64,000 nt of DNA. Source: Actinomyces israelii DSM 43320. GTDB taxonomy: Bacteria; Actinomycetota; Actinomycetes; Actinomycetales; Actinomycetaceae. The position numbers were made by a program, and so were the translations under genes. The stretch is from positions 1 through 64,000 of the forward strand of contig NZ_JONS01000003.1 in the NCBI RefSeq assembly GCF_000711965.1, in the 5' to 3' direction. The notes under the pieces are model-generated. The model had not been told where the DNA came from and did not search any database. It saw only the letters and a program-made list of their open reading frames with translations. This document shows, piece after piece, positions 9,001-18,117 of the stretch (positions are counted from its first letter, which is position 1; every line of letters starts with the position of its first letter).

Positions 9001-12000
9001 ACCATCATGGTTAATGGCACTCCCCAGGATCGTCGCGTATACGTGGTCACCGTCCTCGAGCGCCTGCGAGAGGGGCTTGATCAGTACCGCCCCGACGCCC
9101 TCTGCCGGCACGTAGCCATCGCCGCCCTCGCCGAACGAGTGGCAGCGCCCATCGCCCGCGATGAAGCCAGACTCCGCAAGCGTGACGTACTTCGACGGAT
9201 GCAGGGTGAGGTTCACTCCCCCCGCGATCGCGGCGTCGCATTCCTTCCGCCGGATCGCCGCGCACGCCAGGTGGATGGCGCTGAGCGAGGACGAGCATGC
9301 CGTGTCCACGGTGAGGCTGGGCCCCGCGAAGTTCATGAGATACGAAACGCGGTTCGCCAGCGAGAACGTCTGCGAGTTGACGGGGAGCCAGTCGCCGTGC
9401 TCCAGCTGGGAGGCGGCGTACATCTGGTAGTTGTTGTACGTCGCCCCGACGAAGACGCCGACGCGCCCCCTGGAATCACCCGCGGCCCCGCGCGTGATCG
9501 TCTCTGGTGTGTGGCCCGAATCCTCGATGCACTGCCATGCTGTCTCGATGAACAGGCGCTCCTGGGGATCCAGGAAACGCGCTTCGAGGGGAGAGATGTT
9601 GAAGAACTCGGGCTCGAAGGCGTCATACCCATCGATGAAACCGCCCCAGCTGGGGTACGACTCCTCCCCCAGTCTCTGGCGCGCCACCTCCTCGTACTTC
9701 TCCCAGCCGGGACGGTCTGCAGGGATGGGGCTGACACAGTCCCTGCCGTCGACCAAGTTCGTCCAGAACTCCGACAGGTCGTCGGCCATCGGATATCGTC
9801 CGCTCATCCCCACGATGGCGAGCGGTCGTCGATCCTCGCCCAGCGGTGGGCGCTGGGACATCGTCGCGGCCTCGGACGCCGGGTCACCACTGCCCTTGAC
9901 GGTGTCTTCACGTACGTCCTCATCGACCTCGGCGTGGACTGGGACCAGATGGCGGTCGACGTAGTCCGCGAGCGCCCCGGCGGTCTTGAACTCGAACAGC
10001 ACGGTGGCGGGGAGGGCACCGAACTCAGCGGCGAACGCCTCGTTGGCCTCCTTCACGAGGACCGAGGTGAATCCCAGTTCCTCGAAGGTCGCCTCGGGGT
10101 GGATCTCGGAGGAATCCCACCCGAGCACGCGCGCAAGCAACCGCTGGACGCGCGCCAACGTGGTCCGGCGAGGGGCCTCCTCTCGGCGATCGGTGACGAC
10201 GTCCGACGGTGCTGGCTTCGGCGTGGGCGGCTCGGGTTGGGACGCAGTGTGGCTCGCCCCAGGCCGCGCATACTTGCCACGAGGTTCGAGGTCGACCCGG
10301 TGGATGGTTGCGTCTAACCAACACCTGCGGGGCTCGAACGGGTAGGTGGGCAGCGACACCCGCAAGGGGCGCGCCCCGTCCCACAGACGGTCCCAGTCGA
10401 GGTTGATGCCCCCGACCCAGAGCCGCGCCAGCTTGTCCGGGGTGTGCGATTCCCGCAGTTCGCGCTGATAGGCATCGCCCTCGGCCCCGGTCAACAACAG
10501 CCCGGTGAGGTCCTGCACCGCTGAGACGTCCCCCGTCCAGACGCCCGGGAGGGACCTCTCGCCGTCCAGGTGTCTCCCCAAGAGGTCGTGGAGTTCCTCA
10601 ACGCTGCCGGCCACGATGGCCAGACGGTGCGCGAATGGTTCGCGACCGGTCTGCAGGGTGTAGGCGAGGCCATCGAAGTCGACGGGCGCCCGCGTCAGTT
10701 CAGCCAACGCCGAGTCAGCGCCCAGCCCGCTGCCGATGACGTCCACGAACTCGCTCACCGTCCTGCAACGCCCCGCGATCACCAGGTCACCAGGAATCTG
10801 GTACTTGTCCGACACTCGGGTGCGCAGGGTCGCCATGTCCACCGGATCCAGACCGATCTCGCCAAGATCCTCGTGGGTGTCGATGTCGGACGGATCGACC
10901 TGCGCGATGTCGGCCACCAGTCGCGAGACCTCCTTGAGGCGTGTCTGCGTTTCGACGGGCACACTGCGGCGGTTGCGTTCCAGATGCGCGAGCAGCGCGC
11001 GACCTTGACGTTCCAGCGCGTCCATGGTCTTGGCGCTGAGCGTCACGACCTGGGGACGGCCGGACGAGACCGCCGGAACGGGCTGCCGGTGCTCCTCGAG
11101 AACGATGTGGGCGTTGATGCCGCCGTACCCGAAGGAACTGATGCCCGCTCGTCGAGGCAATCCATCGGCGTGGGTGGGCCAAGGTCGGATCTCGCTCGAG
11201 ATCGAGAACGGGGTCGGACCCAGGTTCAGAAGTGGCGACACGGCACGAAGGTTGGACTGCGGTGCGATGACCCCGTCCCTCAACGACAGGAGCACCTTCG
11301 TGAGGGACGCCATGCCGGCGGCCGTCTCAAGGTGACCCACATTGGCCTTCACCGAACCGAGGGCACAACCTGTCCCTGGCGCCGCGTGATGCCGATTGAA
11401 GGCCTCAACCAGACCTTTGATCTCGACAGGATCGCCAAGCCGGGTGCCAGTGCCGTGAGTCTCGATGTAGTCGGCGCCGGTGATGGAGACATCGGCTTGG
11501 TCCCACGCGGCCTCGATGATGTCGGCCTGGGACTGCGCCGATGGAGCGGTCAGTGAGACGCCCCGTCCCCCATGGCCGATCGCCGAGCCCCGGATCAGAG
11601 CGTAGATGTGGTCGTGATCCGCTTCGGCGTCGGACAAACGCTTGAGGACGACGGCCCCGACCCCCTCCCCTCGGACGTACCCGTCAGCGTCGGCGCTGAA
11701 GGGCTTGCAGACGCCGTCGGACGCGAGCATGCCGGCCTGCGAGAACGCGATGAACCCGGTGGGAGAGCACAAGGCATTGACGCCGCCGGCAATGGCAGCG
11801 TCCGACTCATGAGCACGCAGCGCTTGGACGGCACGGTGCATGGCCACCAGGGACGCCGAGCAGGCGGTGTCGATGGGCTCGGAGGTGCCACGCAGGTCAT
11901 AGAGGAACGAGATGCGATTGGCGAGCAGCGAGTGCGCAGACCCGGTGGCGGTGTGTGCCCCCACACCCGCCCCAGAGGCCCGCAACAGCTCGGAGTAGTC

Positions 12001-15000
12001 GGAGCCGCCCACGCCCACAAACAGACACATGTTGGTCCGGGCGAATTCACTCATTCGGTGTCCAGAGTCCTCGACCGCAGCCCACACGGTCTGCATGAAG
12101 ATACGCTGCTGGGGATCCATCAGCTCGGCCTCACCCGGCGAGACCCCAAAGAATTGGCAGTCGAAGTTCTCGACCCCCGGCGCGAAGCCACCGAACCTCA
12201 CACCATTGGCTTCGTCGTCGCCGGAGCTCTGCCATTCGCGCCAGTCCCAACGCCACGCTGGCACCTCTCCGGTCATGACCTCACCGGCGCGCACGCGTCG
12301 CCAGAACTCCTCGGTGTCCCCACCCGGGAAGAGACCAGCCATACCCACGATCGCGATGGGTTCGGGGGCATCGTCACTCTCGTCGGTCCGAATCGTGGCC
12401 GCCACCTGCGGGGTAGCGGTGGCCAATGGGTGTGCGTCATCGCGATCCGACGTCCGCTGTGAACCCTTCTCAGCAGGGTCCGGGTCCGTGGGCTCGGCAG
12501 GCACGCTGGGAGCGTCCGGCTTGGTCCCAGGCGTCTCGGGGACGGAGACGGCCCAGCCGCGCTGCGTCGCGACCTCACTGCCGAACTCGTCCGCGACGAA
12601 GTCCACGAGCGATCTCAGCGTGGTGTGGTCGTAGAAGACCGACGGCAGCAGCTCGAGGCCCCACAGGTTATTGAGCCAGGAGGCCAACTCGGTGAACGTG
12701 ATCGAATCGAAGCCGAACTCGACCAGTTCTGCCCCCAGGTCGACGTCTTGGTCCGCCAGACCCAGGGTGGTGGCCACACCGCGCGCGAGGTCGCTTCCCA
12801 GCAGGTACCTGACGCGGTCCGTCTCCGCGTCGTGCGCCGGCTGCGCCACCTGATCGACGTTGCCCGGTCGGTCGGCAGGGTGGCCCTTCCGAACCGTGCC
12901 GCCGGGTCCGTCCTGGGTTCGGACGTCCCCGTCCGGCAACCTGGCGGTCTGGTCGGCGAAGAACCGTCCGGCGATCTTGGAGTGATCTCCCTTGACGATC
13001 GAGATCACCGGGTGAGGCACGTCGTGGATGAGGTTGGCGAGGATGGTGAGGCCCTCCCCCGTTCCCAGCGGGCTCAGACCACCGGTCTGGCGCATGAATC
13101 GCTCAGTGGCAGGGTCGATCCGCATTCCGCCGTCCTTCCACAGCGGCCACTCGATCGATAATGAAGTCCCGGGGCGGCCCGCGTGCCGCGACCGCCAGAC
13201 CATGAGTTCGTCGACGGCCCGGTTGGCATATGCGTAGTCCGACTGACCAAGGTTGCCCCTGAGCCCCGCCACTGACGAGAACACCACGAAGAAGTCCAGA
13301 GGATCGTCGGACGTCAGTTCGTCGAGGCAGGCAGCCCCAACCGCCTTGGCGGCGACCACGTCCTCGACATCCCCGGGCGACTTCTCCCAGGTCAGCGAGT
13401 CGTTCAGGACGCCCGCCGCGTGCAACACTCCTCGGATTGGCCCCAGGGTCCGGGCGTGCGCGAGGGCCTCGGCCAAGGCACCGCGATCCGTGACGTCGAC
13501 CTTGATCGAGGTCACCGGCCCAGCGAACCGGGCCAGCCATTCGGGGGAGGCACCGGAGCGCGAGAGAACCACGGCGTGCCCGCCGGCGGCGACAATCCAG
13601 TCGACAAGGTGCCGACCGATGCCACCTGTTCCACCGGAGACCAAATACACCTTCCCAGCCAGGATCGGAGTCTCGTGGAGCGTCCAATCAAGCGGAATCT
13701 CGCGAATCCTCGGTGATCGGCACCCCTCGGGGCCCACACGAACTTCCTGGACGCCGGACGTGGTCACCGCGGCGGCCAGCTCCCCGGCCAATGCCGCGAC
13801 CGGATCGGTCGCCATGACCACTCGAGCGGAGAAGCCCGACCATTCCAGCGCGACACTGTGCGCCCAGGCGCCGACGGGCTTGTCCCACATGCTCATGATG
13901 GACTGCTCCTGCGCACCCAGGAACACGAGTCTGAGCGTGCCGGCGGCCCTGTGAACGGCGCCAACCAACGCGGTCAGATCCATCACGCAACGGCGGTTGG
14001 ATCCACCCATCCACAGCACCAAGTCTGGCTCCTGCGATGCTCGGGCTGAAGCGGCGTAGGCGTCAGCAGCCGCGTCCGGGAGCACCACCTGCGCCACCTC
14101 GCCCCCGGCGCTGGTCACCCGCCGTACCACCTCGTCCTGGCGCCCCTCGCCGACGACGAGGACCGTCTGCCCCGCCAAGTGCCCTGCGACAGGGCTGGCG
14201 CAGTCCACCCAGTCCTCGACCAACCCCACGACTCCAACGCCCACCCGCCTCAGCTCGAAGTCCCGAATGACAATGAGGACGCGACCTTGGTCGTCCGCGA
14301 TGTCGAGGTCGAACCGAATCTGATCGGAGCGGGCGGCGGACGTGGACCGCTGGGCGCGCACCCACATCCGGTCGTCCAACGCTGCGTACCGCTCGATCCG
14401 GCCGATCCGGAACGGTAGGTAGAGCGGACGCACGGTCTCCTCGACCGGCGCTTCCGAACCGACCACCACACCGCTGATCGTCTGCAGCGCGGCGTCCAGC
14501 AAGGACGGGTGGAGCAGCCAGTCATGCACGCTGTCACGAAGGTCATCGGAGAGTTCGAGACGGGCCAAGGCCTGACCATCACCACCGTGGAGACGGGTGA
14601 TCGAGCGGAACGATGGGCCATAGGCCAGTCCGGTCCGGCTGAACTCGTCGTAGCATTCCTCACCAAGTCGGAGGTCGGGGCAGTGCTGTATGACCGACGA
14701 GACGTCGAGGAATTCCTGCGTCCCGCGCCCTGAGCCATACTCGAGACGCCCGCTCGAACACACCTTCTCGTTGTCTCCTTCGAGGCATCCGATGGTGAAC
14801 GAGGCACGGGTGTCCGACTCCTTGCGGACGACCACGTGCACCTCAGCACCCTCGGATGCCATGATCGGCGCCGCCCAGGTCACGTCCGATATGGTGTCGG
14901 CCCGCAGCTCGGGGAAGCCGGCCTCGCTGGCGCGCAGCGCAAGGTCCAGGTGTGCCGCGCCCGGAACGACGTTGTCTCCCTTGACCACGTGGTCACGCAC

Positions 15001-18000
15001 GACGAAGTCTTGGCGCGTCAGATGGATGCGGTAGTGGACCTCGTCGTCCTCACGAACGACGCTGGCGCGGGACGTGGCTGTGGCCGACCGCGTCGAGTCC
15101 CCCAGGACATCTGTGAACCAGTAACGATCACGAGCGAACGGGTAGGGGGGCAGGCTGGTGACCCCGCCGGAGGGGCCCAGGGCGTTCCATTCGACGGACT
15201 CCCCCTCCTCAAACCGACGCGCCGCATCGTGCCTCGGGTCGGCCCCGGCCGCGTGGGCAGGAAACTGACCGCCGCGTGCAAATGCCTCGAGTTGCGTCAC
15301 CGCATCGTTGACGTCCACGACCACGAACGCCGCCCTCGACGCCATGGTCGCCCGACCCGTCTGGAGGGTGTGGGCGGTGTCGGAAACGGTCGACCGCCGC
15401 TTGGCCAGGTGATCGGCCAAGAGACCAGCCATCTCGCGCAGTTGCGGCTCGGTCCTGGCGGAGAGCGGCAGGATGAGGGCTCCCGCCCGATCGACCTCTC
15501 CGGGATGGCTGTACTCCTCCACGACGATGTGCGTGTTGCTGCCCGACATGCCGAAAGAGCTGACCCCCGCGCGTCGAGGCGTGCCGGTCCGACGCGGCCA
15601 TTCCTCCAGATGGTCGTTGATCCGGAAGCCGGAGCCCTCGATCTCGAGATAGGGGTTCTGCGTCGAATGGTTCGGCATGGCAGGAATCTCACCGTGTTGC
15701 ATAGAGAGGATCACCTTGATCAGCCCGGCGAGACCCGCGCACGCCTCGAGGTGACCGACATGCGACTTGACCGAGCCGATCACGCAGTCGAATGATGAGT
15801 CTTCGCCTGCGACCTCGCGGCGTGCCGTCACGAGCGACTTGGTCTCGATGGGGTCCCCTAGGAGGGTTCCCGTCCCGTGCGCCTCGACATACCCGAGAGT
15901 GCTCGGGTCGACACCGGCATCGGCCCACGCTTCGCGGAGCACGGCCACCTGGGCTTCCGGGGACGGTGCAGTCGGGCTGTTCGCCCTTCCGTTGTGATTC
16001 GTGGCCGTCCCCTTGATCACCGCATGGATCCTGTCACCGTCCGCGAGCGCCAGATCGAGGGGCTTGAGCAGGACTGAGGCGACCCCCTCGCCGGGGACGT
16101 AGCCGTCGGCGGCGGCGTCGAAGGAACGGCAACGGCCCGTCGGTGACAGTGCCCCGACCCTGCTGGTGTACACGTAGTGCAGGGGGCTGATGAGCAGGTT
16201 CGTCCCCGCCACCACCGCCTGCCGACACTCTCCGGCGCGGAGGGAGGCCACCGCGAGATGCAAGGCGGTCAGGGAAGAGGCACACGCGTTGTCGACCGGG
16301 ACGCTTGGCCCCCGGAAGTCGAAGATGTACGACAGACGCCCCGACAGCGCCGACGGCACGCACGACACCGCTTGGTAGTCCGTGAACTCCACGCCCGATC
16401 TGAGGATCTCGTCCCAGTACTCGTGGAAGGCGACCCCAAGGTAGAAACCGGTGGTGGTCCCCCGCAACAGGTCGGCGCATCCGGCGTCCTGAAGGGTGCC
16501 ATGGACGACTTCCAGCAGGACACGCAGCTGCGGGTCCAGCCACAACGCCTCGCGAGGCGCGACTCCGAAGAACCCCGCGTCGAACTTGTCCGCCTCGATG
16601 AAGCCGCCCCATCGCGACCGGGACCGGTTCGGGGCCCCCGGCTCGGGGCTGTACCAGTCGCGCCAGTTCCACCGTTCGGCCGGAACCTCGGTGATCAGGT
16701 CGTCGCTGGCACGCAGGTGCTCCCAGAAGGTCCACAAGTCGGGCGAACCGGGGAAGCGTCCATCCATCCCGACGATCGCAATGTCCCTGTTGCGCTCGGG
16801 CACGACGGCCGGGGCGGGCCCCGACGGAGCCGGAGCCGGCTCGTCGCGGGTCGCGTCCGTTGAGGCTCCGAGACGAGCGGATAGGGCCTCTCCGTGCTGG
16901 GCCACCAGGGCCGCGCTGAGCTCTGCGATGGTGGGATACTCGAAGAACAAGGTGGGGTACAACTCGAGACCCAGGTCGTCCTCCAGAACACCCGTCATGG
17001 CAATCATCTGGGCGGAGTCCGCCCCCAGCTCCATGAAGCTGACCTGGTCGTCCAGAACCTCGCCCGTGCCGAGCGTCCGTTGCACGACCCCGGTCACGTA
17101 GCAACGCACGGTCGCGTCCGACGCATCCGACACCCTGGAGGGCGGCTCGGGGGCCGCCCCAGTGGCCCCGGTGGGCTGCGCCGACGTCGGCGCACCGCCG
17201 ATGCGGCGCAGCGTCATGCCGTCAACCTCGAGGACGCACCGTCCCTCGTCGTCATGGAAGCGAAGATCCATGGTGATCAACTGGTCCGTCACCCGCACGG
17301 AGCTGGCGCGGCACCAGCAGGCGTTCGGAAGGGTGCTTCCCGTTCCCCGCATGGCCCGCACCGCCATGGTCACCCAGGTCGCCCCATCCGATGGCGTCAG
17401 GACGGCGGGATCAACGAGCGTGCCGCCGACCACGAAACCACCGTCGAGGAGTGCAGGGTGGACCGCGAGCTCCCCCTCCGCCGCGATGGCTTCGGGGCGC
17501 AGTTGCAGCCGCCCCAAGGCCTCGTCGCCTCGGATCCAGACCCGGCTGACGCAGTCGAGAACCGGGGCGCGAGACAGCAGCGGGACCGCCCGGATCTCGT
17601 CTGCGGACAGCGTTCGGTCGGACGTCCCCGTGAACGTATCAACCACCATCGGCTCCGTTGCGCGGCCACCGTCATCCATGTCCCCCAGCTCAGCCGTCAT
17701 AGTCACGCGCTGCGCTCCCCCGCTGATCGAGAAGCGACCGACCAACTTGCTCACATCCGCGTCGTCGCGCTGGACGACCACGTCCACGCTCGCCCCCGGG
17801 GGAACCACGACGGGCTCGACAAGCACGAGATTGCGCACACCGAATTCCTCGGACGCAAGCTGGGCCGCCATGGAGCAAAGCGTGGTGCCCAGCAGCACCT
17901 GCTGCCCTTGGACGACGTGTGCGGCCAAGTACGGTTCATCATGAACCCATCGCCGCTGGACGGACTCCCCCCGGGGACGGCTCCGACGCCTCACCAGCTC

Positions 18001-18117
18001 CCCCACCTGGTCCCTGGTCAGCTGCCCGCGGGCGAACATCTCCAAGGCCGCCGTGATCGAGTGCTCGTGGCGGGGCTCGGCAGGGTCGGACTGACGGTTG
18101 TCCGGAGTGTCGCTCAT
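6088..18117 (-). CDS. PKS-D: trans-AT PKS, three KS modules plus half a split module
   Basis: Domain order, numbered from the ATG at 18117: docking helices (about 20-45), DH-like (about 50-305), ACP12 (Ser368), KS11 (about 450-870, Cys612), DH4 (HxxxGxxxxP His1043, DxxxQ present), KR8, ACP13 (Ser1805), KS12 (Cys2086) with an embedded ACP-like fold lacking Ser (Pro2425), ACP14 (GFTS, Ser2685), KS13 (Cys2941), ACP15 (Ser3453), KR9 (about 3530-3940), and a short C-terminal docking tail ending LAKLLDELDSGW. All three KSs keep Cys, EAHGTGT or ETHGTGT, and GH. The first DH-like domain completes the split module begun by KS10 of PKS-C. It has HVVQGQQVLL with Leu for Pro and DGGFV without Gln/His. 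KS12 has no reductive domain, and in the KS13 module the ACP precedes the KR. I prefer the ATG at 18117, which overlaps the PKS-C stop as ATGA behind GAGAGGAA. An in-frame ATG at 18138 is also possible. Confidence 0.96.
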   Translation of the reverse strand: MSDTPDNRQSDPAEPRHEHSITAALEMFARGQLTRDQVGELVRRRSRPRGESVQRRWVHDEPYLAAHVVQGQQVLLGTTLCSMAAQLASEEFGVRNLVLVEPVVVPPGASVDVVVQRDDADVSKLVGRFSISGGAQRVTMTAELGDMDDGGRATEPMVVDTFTGTSDRTLSADEIRAVPLLSRAPVLDCVSRVWIRGDEALGRLQLRPEAIAAEGELAVHPALLDGGFVVGGTLVDPAVLTPSDGATWVTMAVRAMRGTGSTLPNACWCRASSVRVTDQLITMDLRFHDDEGRCVLEVDGMTLRRIGGAPTSAQPTGATGAAPEPPSRVSDASDATVRCYVTGVVQRTLGTGEVLDDQVSFMELGADSAQMIAMTGVLEDDLGLELYPTLFFEYPTIAELSAALVAQHGEALSARLGASTDATRDEPAPAPSGPAPAVVPERNRDIAIVGMDGRFPGSPDLWTFWEHLRASDDLITEVPAERWNWRDWYSPEPGAPNRSRSRWGGFIEADKFDAGFFGVAPREALWLDPQLRVLLEVVHGTLQDAGCADLLRGTTTGFYLGVAFHEYWDEILRSGVEFTDYQAVSCVPSALSGRLSYIFDFRGPSVPVDNACASSLTALHLAVASLRAGECRQAVVAGTNLLISPLHYVYTSRVGALSPTGRCRSFDAAADGYVPGEGVASVLLKPLDLALADGDRIHAVIKGTATNHNGRANSPTAPSPEAQVAVLREAWADAGVDPSTLGYVEAHGTGTLLGDPIETKSLVTARREVAGEDSSFDCVIGSVKSHVGHLEACAGLAGLIKVILSMQHGEIPAMPNHSTQNPYLEIEGSGFRINDHLEEWPRRTGTPRRAGVSSFGMSGSNTHIVVEEYSHPGEVDRAGALILPLSARTEPQLREMAGLLADHLAKRRSTVSDTAHTLQTGRATMASRAAFVVVDVNDAVTQLEAFARGGQFPAHAAGADPRHDAARRFEEGESVEWNALGPSGGVTSLPPYPFARDRYWFTDVLGDSTRSATATSRASVVREDDEVHYRIHLTRQDFVVRDHVVKGDNVVPGAAHLDLALRASEAGFPELRADTISDVTWAAPIMASEGAEVHVVVRKESDTRASFTIGCLEGDNEKVCSSGRLEYGSGRGTQEFLDVSSVIQHCPDLRLGEECYDEFSRTGLAYGPSFRSITRLHGGDGQALARLELSDDLRDSVHDWLLHPSLLDAALQTISGVVVGSEAPVEETVRPLYLPFRIGRIERYAALDDRMWVRAQRSTSAARSDQIRFDLDIADDQGRVLIVIRDFELRRVGVGVVGLVEDWVDCASPVAGHLAGQTVLVVGEGRQDEVVRRVTSAGGEVAQVVLPDAAADAYAASARASQEPDLVLWMGGSNRRCVMDLTALVGAVHRAAGTLRLVFLGAQEQSIMSMWDKPVGAWAHSVALEWSGFSARVVMATDPVAALAGELAAAVTTSGVQEVRVGPEGCRSPRIREIPLDWTLHETPILAGKVYLVSGGTGGIGRHLVDWIVAAGGHAVVLSRSGASPEWLARFAGPVTSIKVDVTDRGALAEALAHARTLGPIRGVLHAAGVLNDSLTWEKSPGDVEDVVAAKAVGAACLDELTSDDPLDFFVVFSSVAGLRGNLGQSDYAYANRAVDELMVWRSRHAGRPGTSLSIEWPLWKDGGMRIDPATERFMRQTGGLSPLGTGEGLTILANLIHDVPHPVISIVKGDHSKIAGRFFADQTARLPDGDVRTQDGPGGTVRKGHPADRPGNVDQVAQPAHDAETDRVRYLLGSDLARGVATTLGLADQDVDLGAELVEFGFDSITFTELASWLNNLWGLELLPSVFYDHTTLRSLVDFVADEFGSEVATQRGWAVSVPETPGTKPDAPSVPAEPTDPDPAEKGSQRTSDRDDAHPLATATPQVAATIRTDESDDAPEPIAIVGMAGLFPGGDTEEFWRRVRAGEVMTGEVPAWRWDWREWQSSGDDEANGVRFGGFAPGVENFDCQFFGVSPGEAELMDPQQRIFMQTVWAAVEDSGHRMSEFARTNMCLFVGVGGSDYSELLRASGAGVGAHTATGSAHSLLANRISFLYDLRGTSEPIDTACSASLVAMHRAVQALRAHESDAAIAGGVNALCSPTGFIAFSQAGMLASDGVCKPFSADADGYVRGEGVGAVVLKRLSDAEADHDHIYALIRGSAIGHGGRGVSLTAPSAQSQADIIEAAWDQADVSITGADYIETHGTGTRLGDPVEIKGLVEAFNRHHAAPGTGCALGSVKANVGHLETAAGMASLTKVLLSLRDGVIAPQSNLRAVSPLLNLGPTPFSISSEIRPWPTHADGLPRRAGISSFGYGGINAHIVLEEHRQPVPAVSSGRPQVVTLSAKTMDALERQGRALLAHLERNRRSVPVETQTRLKEVSRLVADIAQVDPSDIDTHEDLGEIGLDPVDMATLRTRVSDKYQIPGDLVIAGRCRTVSEFVDVIGSGLGADSALAELTRAPVDFDGLAYTLQTGREPFAHRLAIVAGSVEELHDLLGRHLDGERSLPGVWTGDVSAVQDLTGLLLTGAEGDAYQRELRESHTPDKLARLWVGGINLDWDRLWDGARPLRVSLPTYPFEPRRCWLDATIHRVDLEPRGKYARPGASHTASQPEPPTPKPAPSDVVTDRREEAPRRTTLARVQRLLARVLGWDSSEIHPEATFEELGFTSVLVKEANEAFAAEFGALPATVLFEFKTAGALADYVDRHLVPVHAEVDEDVREDTVKGSGDPASEAATMSQRPPLGEDRRPLAIVGMSGRYPMADDLSEFWTNLVDGRDCVSPIPADRPGWEKYEEVARQRLGEESYPSWGGFIDGYDAFEPEFFNISPLEARFLDPQERLFIETAWQCIEDSGHTPETITRGAAGDSRGRVGVFVGATYNNYQMYAASQLEHGDWLPVNSQTFSLANRVSYLMNFAGPSLTVDTACSSSLSAIHLACAAIRRKECDAAIAGGVNLTLHPSKYVTLAESGFIAGDGRCHSFGEGGDGYVPAEGVGAVLIKPLSQALEDGDHVYATILGSAINHDGHTFGYSVPNPVAQTEVISAALADASVTSDTISYVEAHGTGTSLGDPLEIRGLVGALGDANDRPSRCAIGSVKSNIGHAEAAAGIAQMHKVVLQLTHAQMVPTLIHSDNLNPNIDFDSAGFTVQRSLGPWPIAGRGGRRRAGVSSFGAGGVNVHVIVEGAPKPVEDRRLRGDGPVVLVLSARTPSALRSAASRLAEHLRGVGPSEGDLSSIAWTLQDGRRSLKHRLALLASDPKAAAETLESFAREGRESNDLRVTEVGSPRSGAGDGGPRDPDTDRGESARGLASDLAGRWLRGEEPDWRQLYPHGTPGRVPLPTYPFERVSYWIVDPFDASRPSGSEPTAPAPLAPHAEAVSAPGASSDIGTGLKGELSDATEGERGQILTVYLGEKVAELLEMPDPSRVDGRSGFFEMGMDSVLATRLVNQVELDLGIVLHANAMFDHPTIEELAAELSRTWSSATAPLEEGRDELVDDSALERVIYTANWVTSEVAAPNHDLPTGPLVILDADDAVREYILARGMWPGQPVVLVLAGNSYARCDQSTFRIGRDEPDDLRRLFDDLGTMPDVILDLRPTRTVHADGAEGECSFPAFHLVQAVVRSRPTRPVDIVYAHVFDGTPDPVHEGFGGFGRAVRHESPNVVVRTLGLDTAHVDDRVSFIAEACLRELGGDSAEHEVRYRWGQRWTRSLRQTNVAESSSPEIRLDGGGTCVITGGAGGLGRIVARHLVNLGVKRLVLTGRSAQDGRHVTQIEELRRLGAEASYESIDVTDRAAVSSLMQSVRNRGPITGVIHAAGVLDDGMLLTRTAQQMHTVIDPKLAGALNLDAATSEDRLDFFVVFSSMASVGGNPGQTDYAFANRFLGSFAAAREELRIDGRRHGLSRALIWPTWRDGGMELDEQTRETMRRRLGVAQLTTGLGLRTFDVALAGDAAEVGVVVADMEQLSALLPIERAQETPPSQAQSELAKLLDELDSGW
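10753..10950 (-). other. embedded Ser-less ACP-like fold in the KS12 linker
   Basis: Between KS12 and the usual 'LAYTLQTGR' part of its post-KS linker, about 66 residues follow the ACP pattern: an amphipathic helix, DIDTHEDLGEIGLDPVDM, then a second helix pair. Pro2425 occupies the position of the phosphopantetheine serine, so it cannot be a working carrier. A separate normal ACP14 (Ser2685) follows further downstream. Confidence 0.7.

Noticed and set aside
8686-10317. Plus-strand open frame of 543 codons
   Set aside because: It is antisense to KS13-ACP14 of PKS-D, Arg/Gly/Asp-rich filler without motifs.
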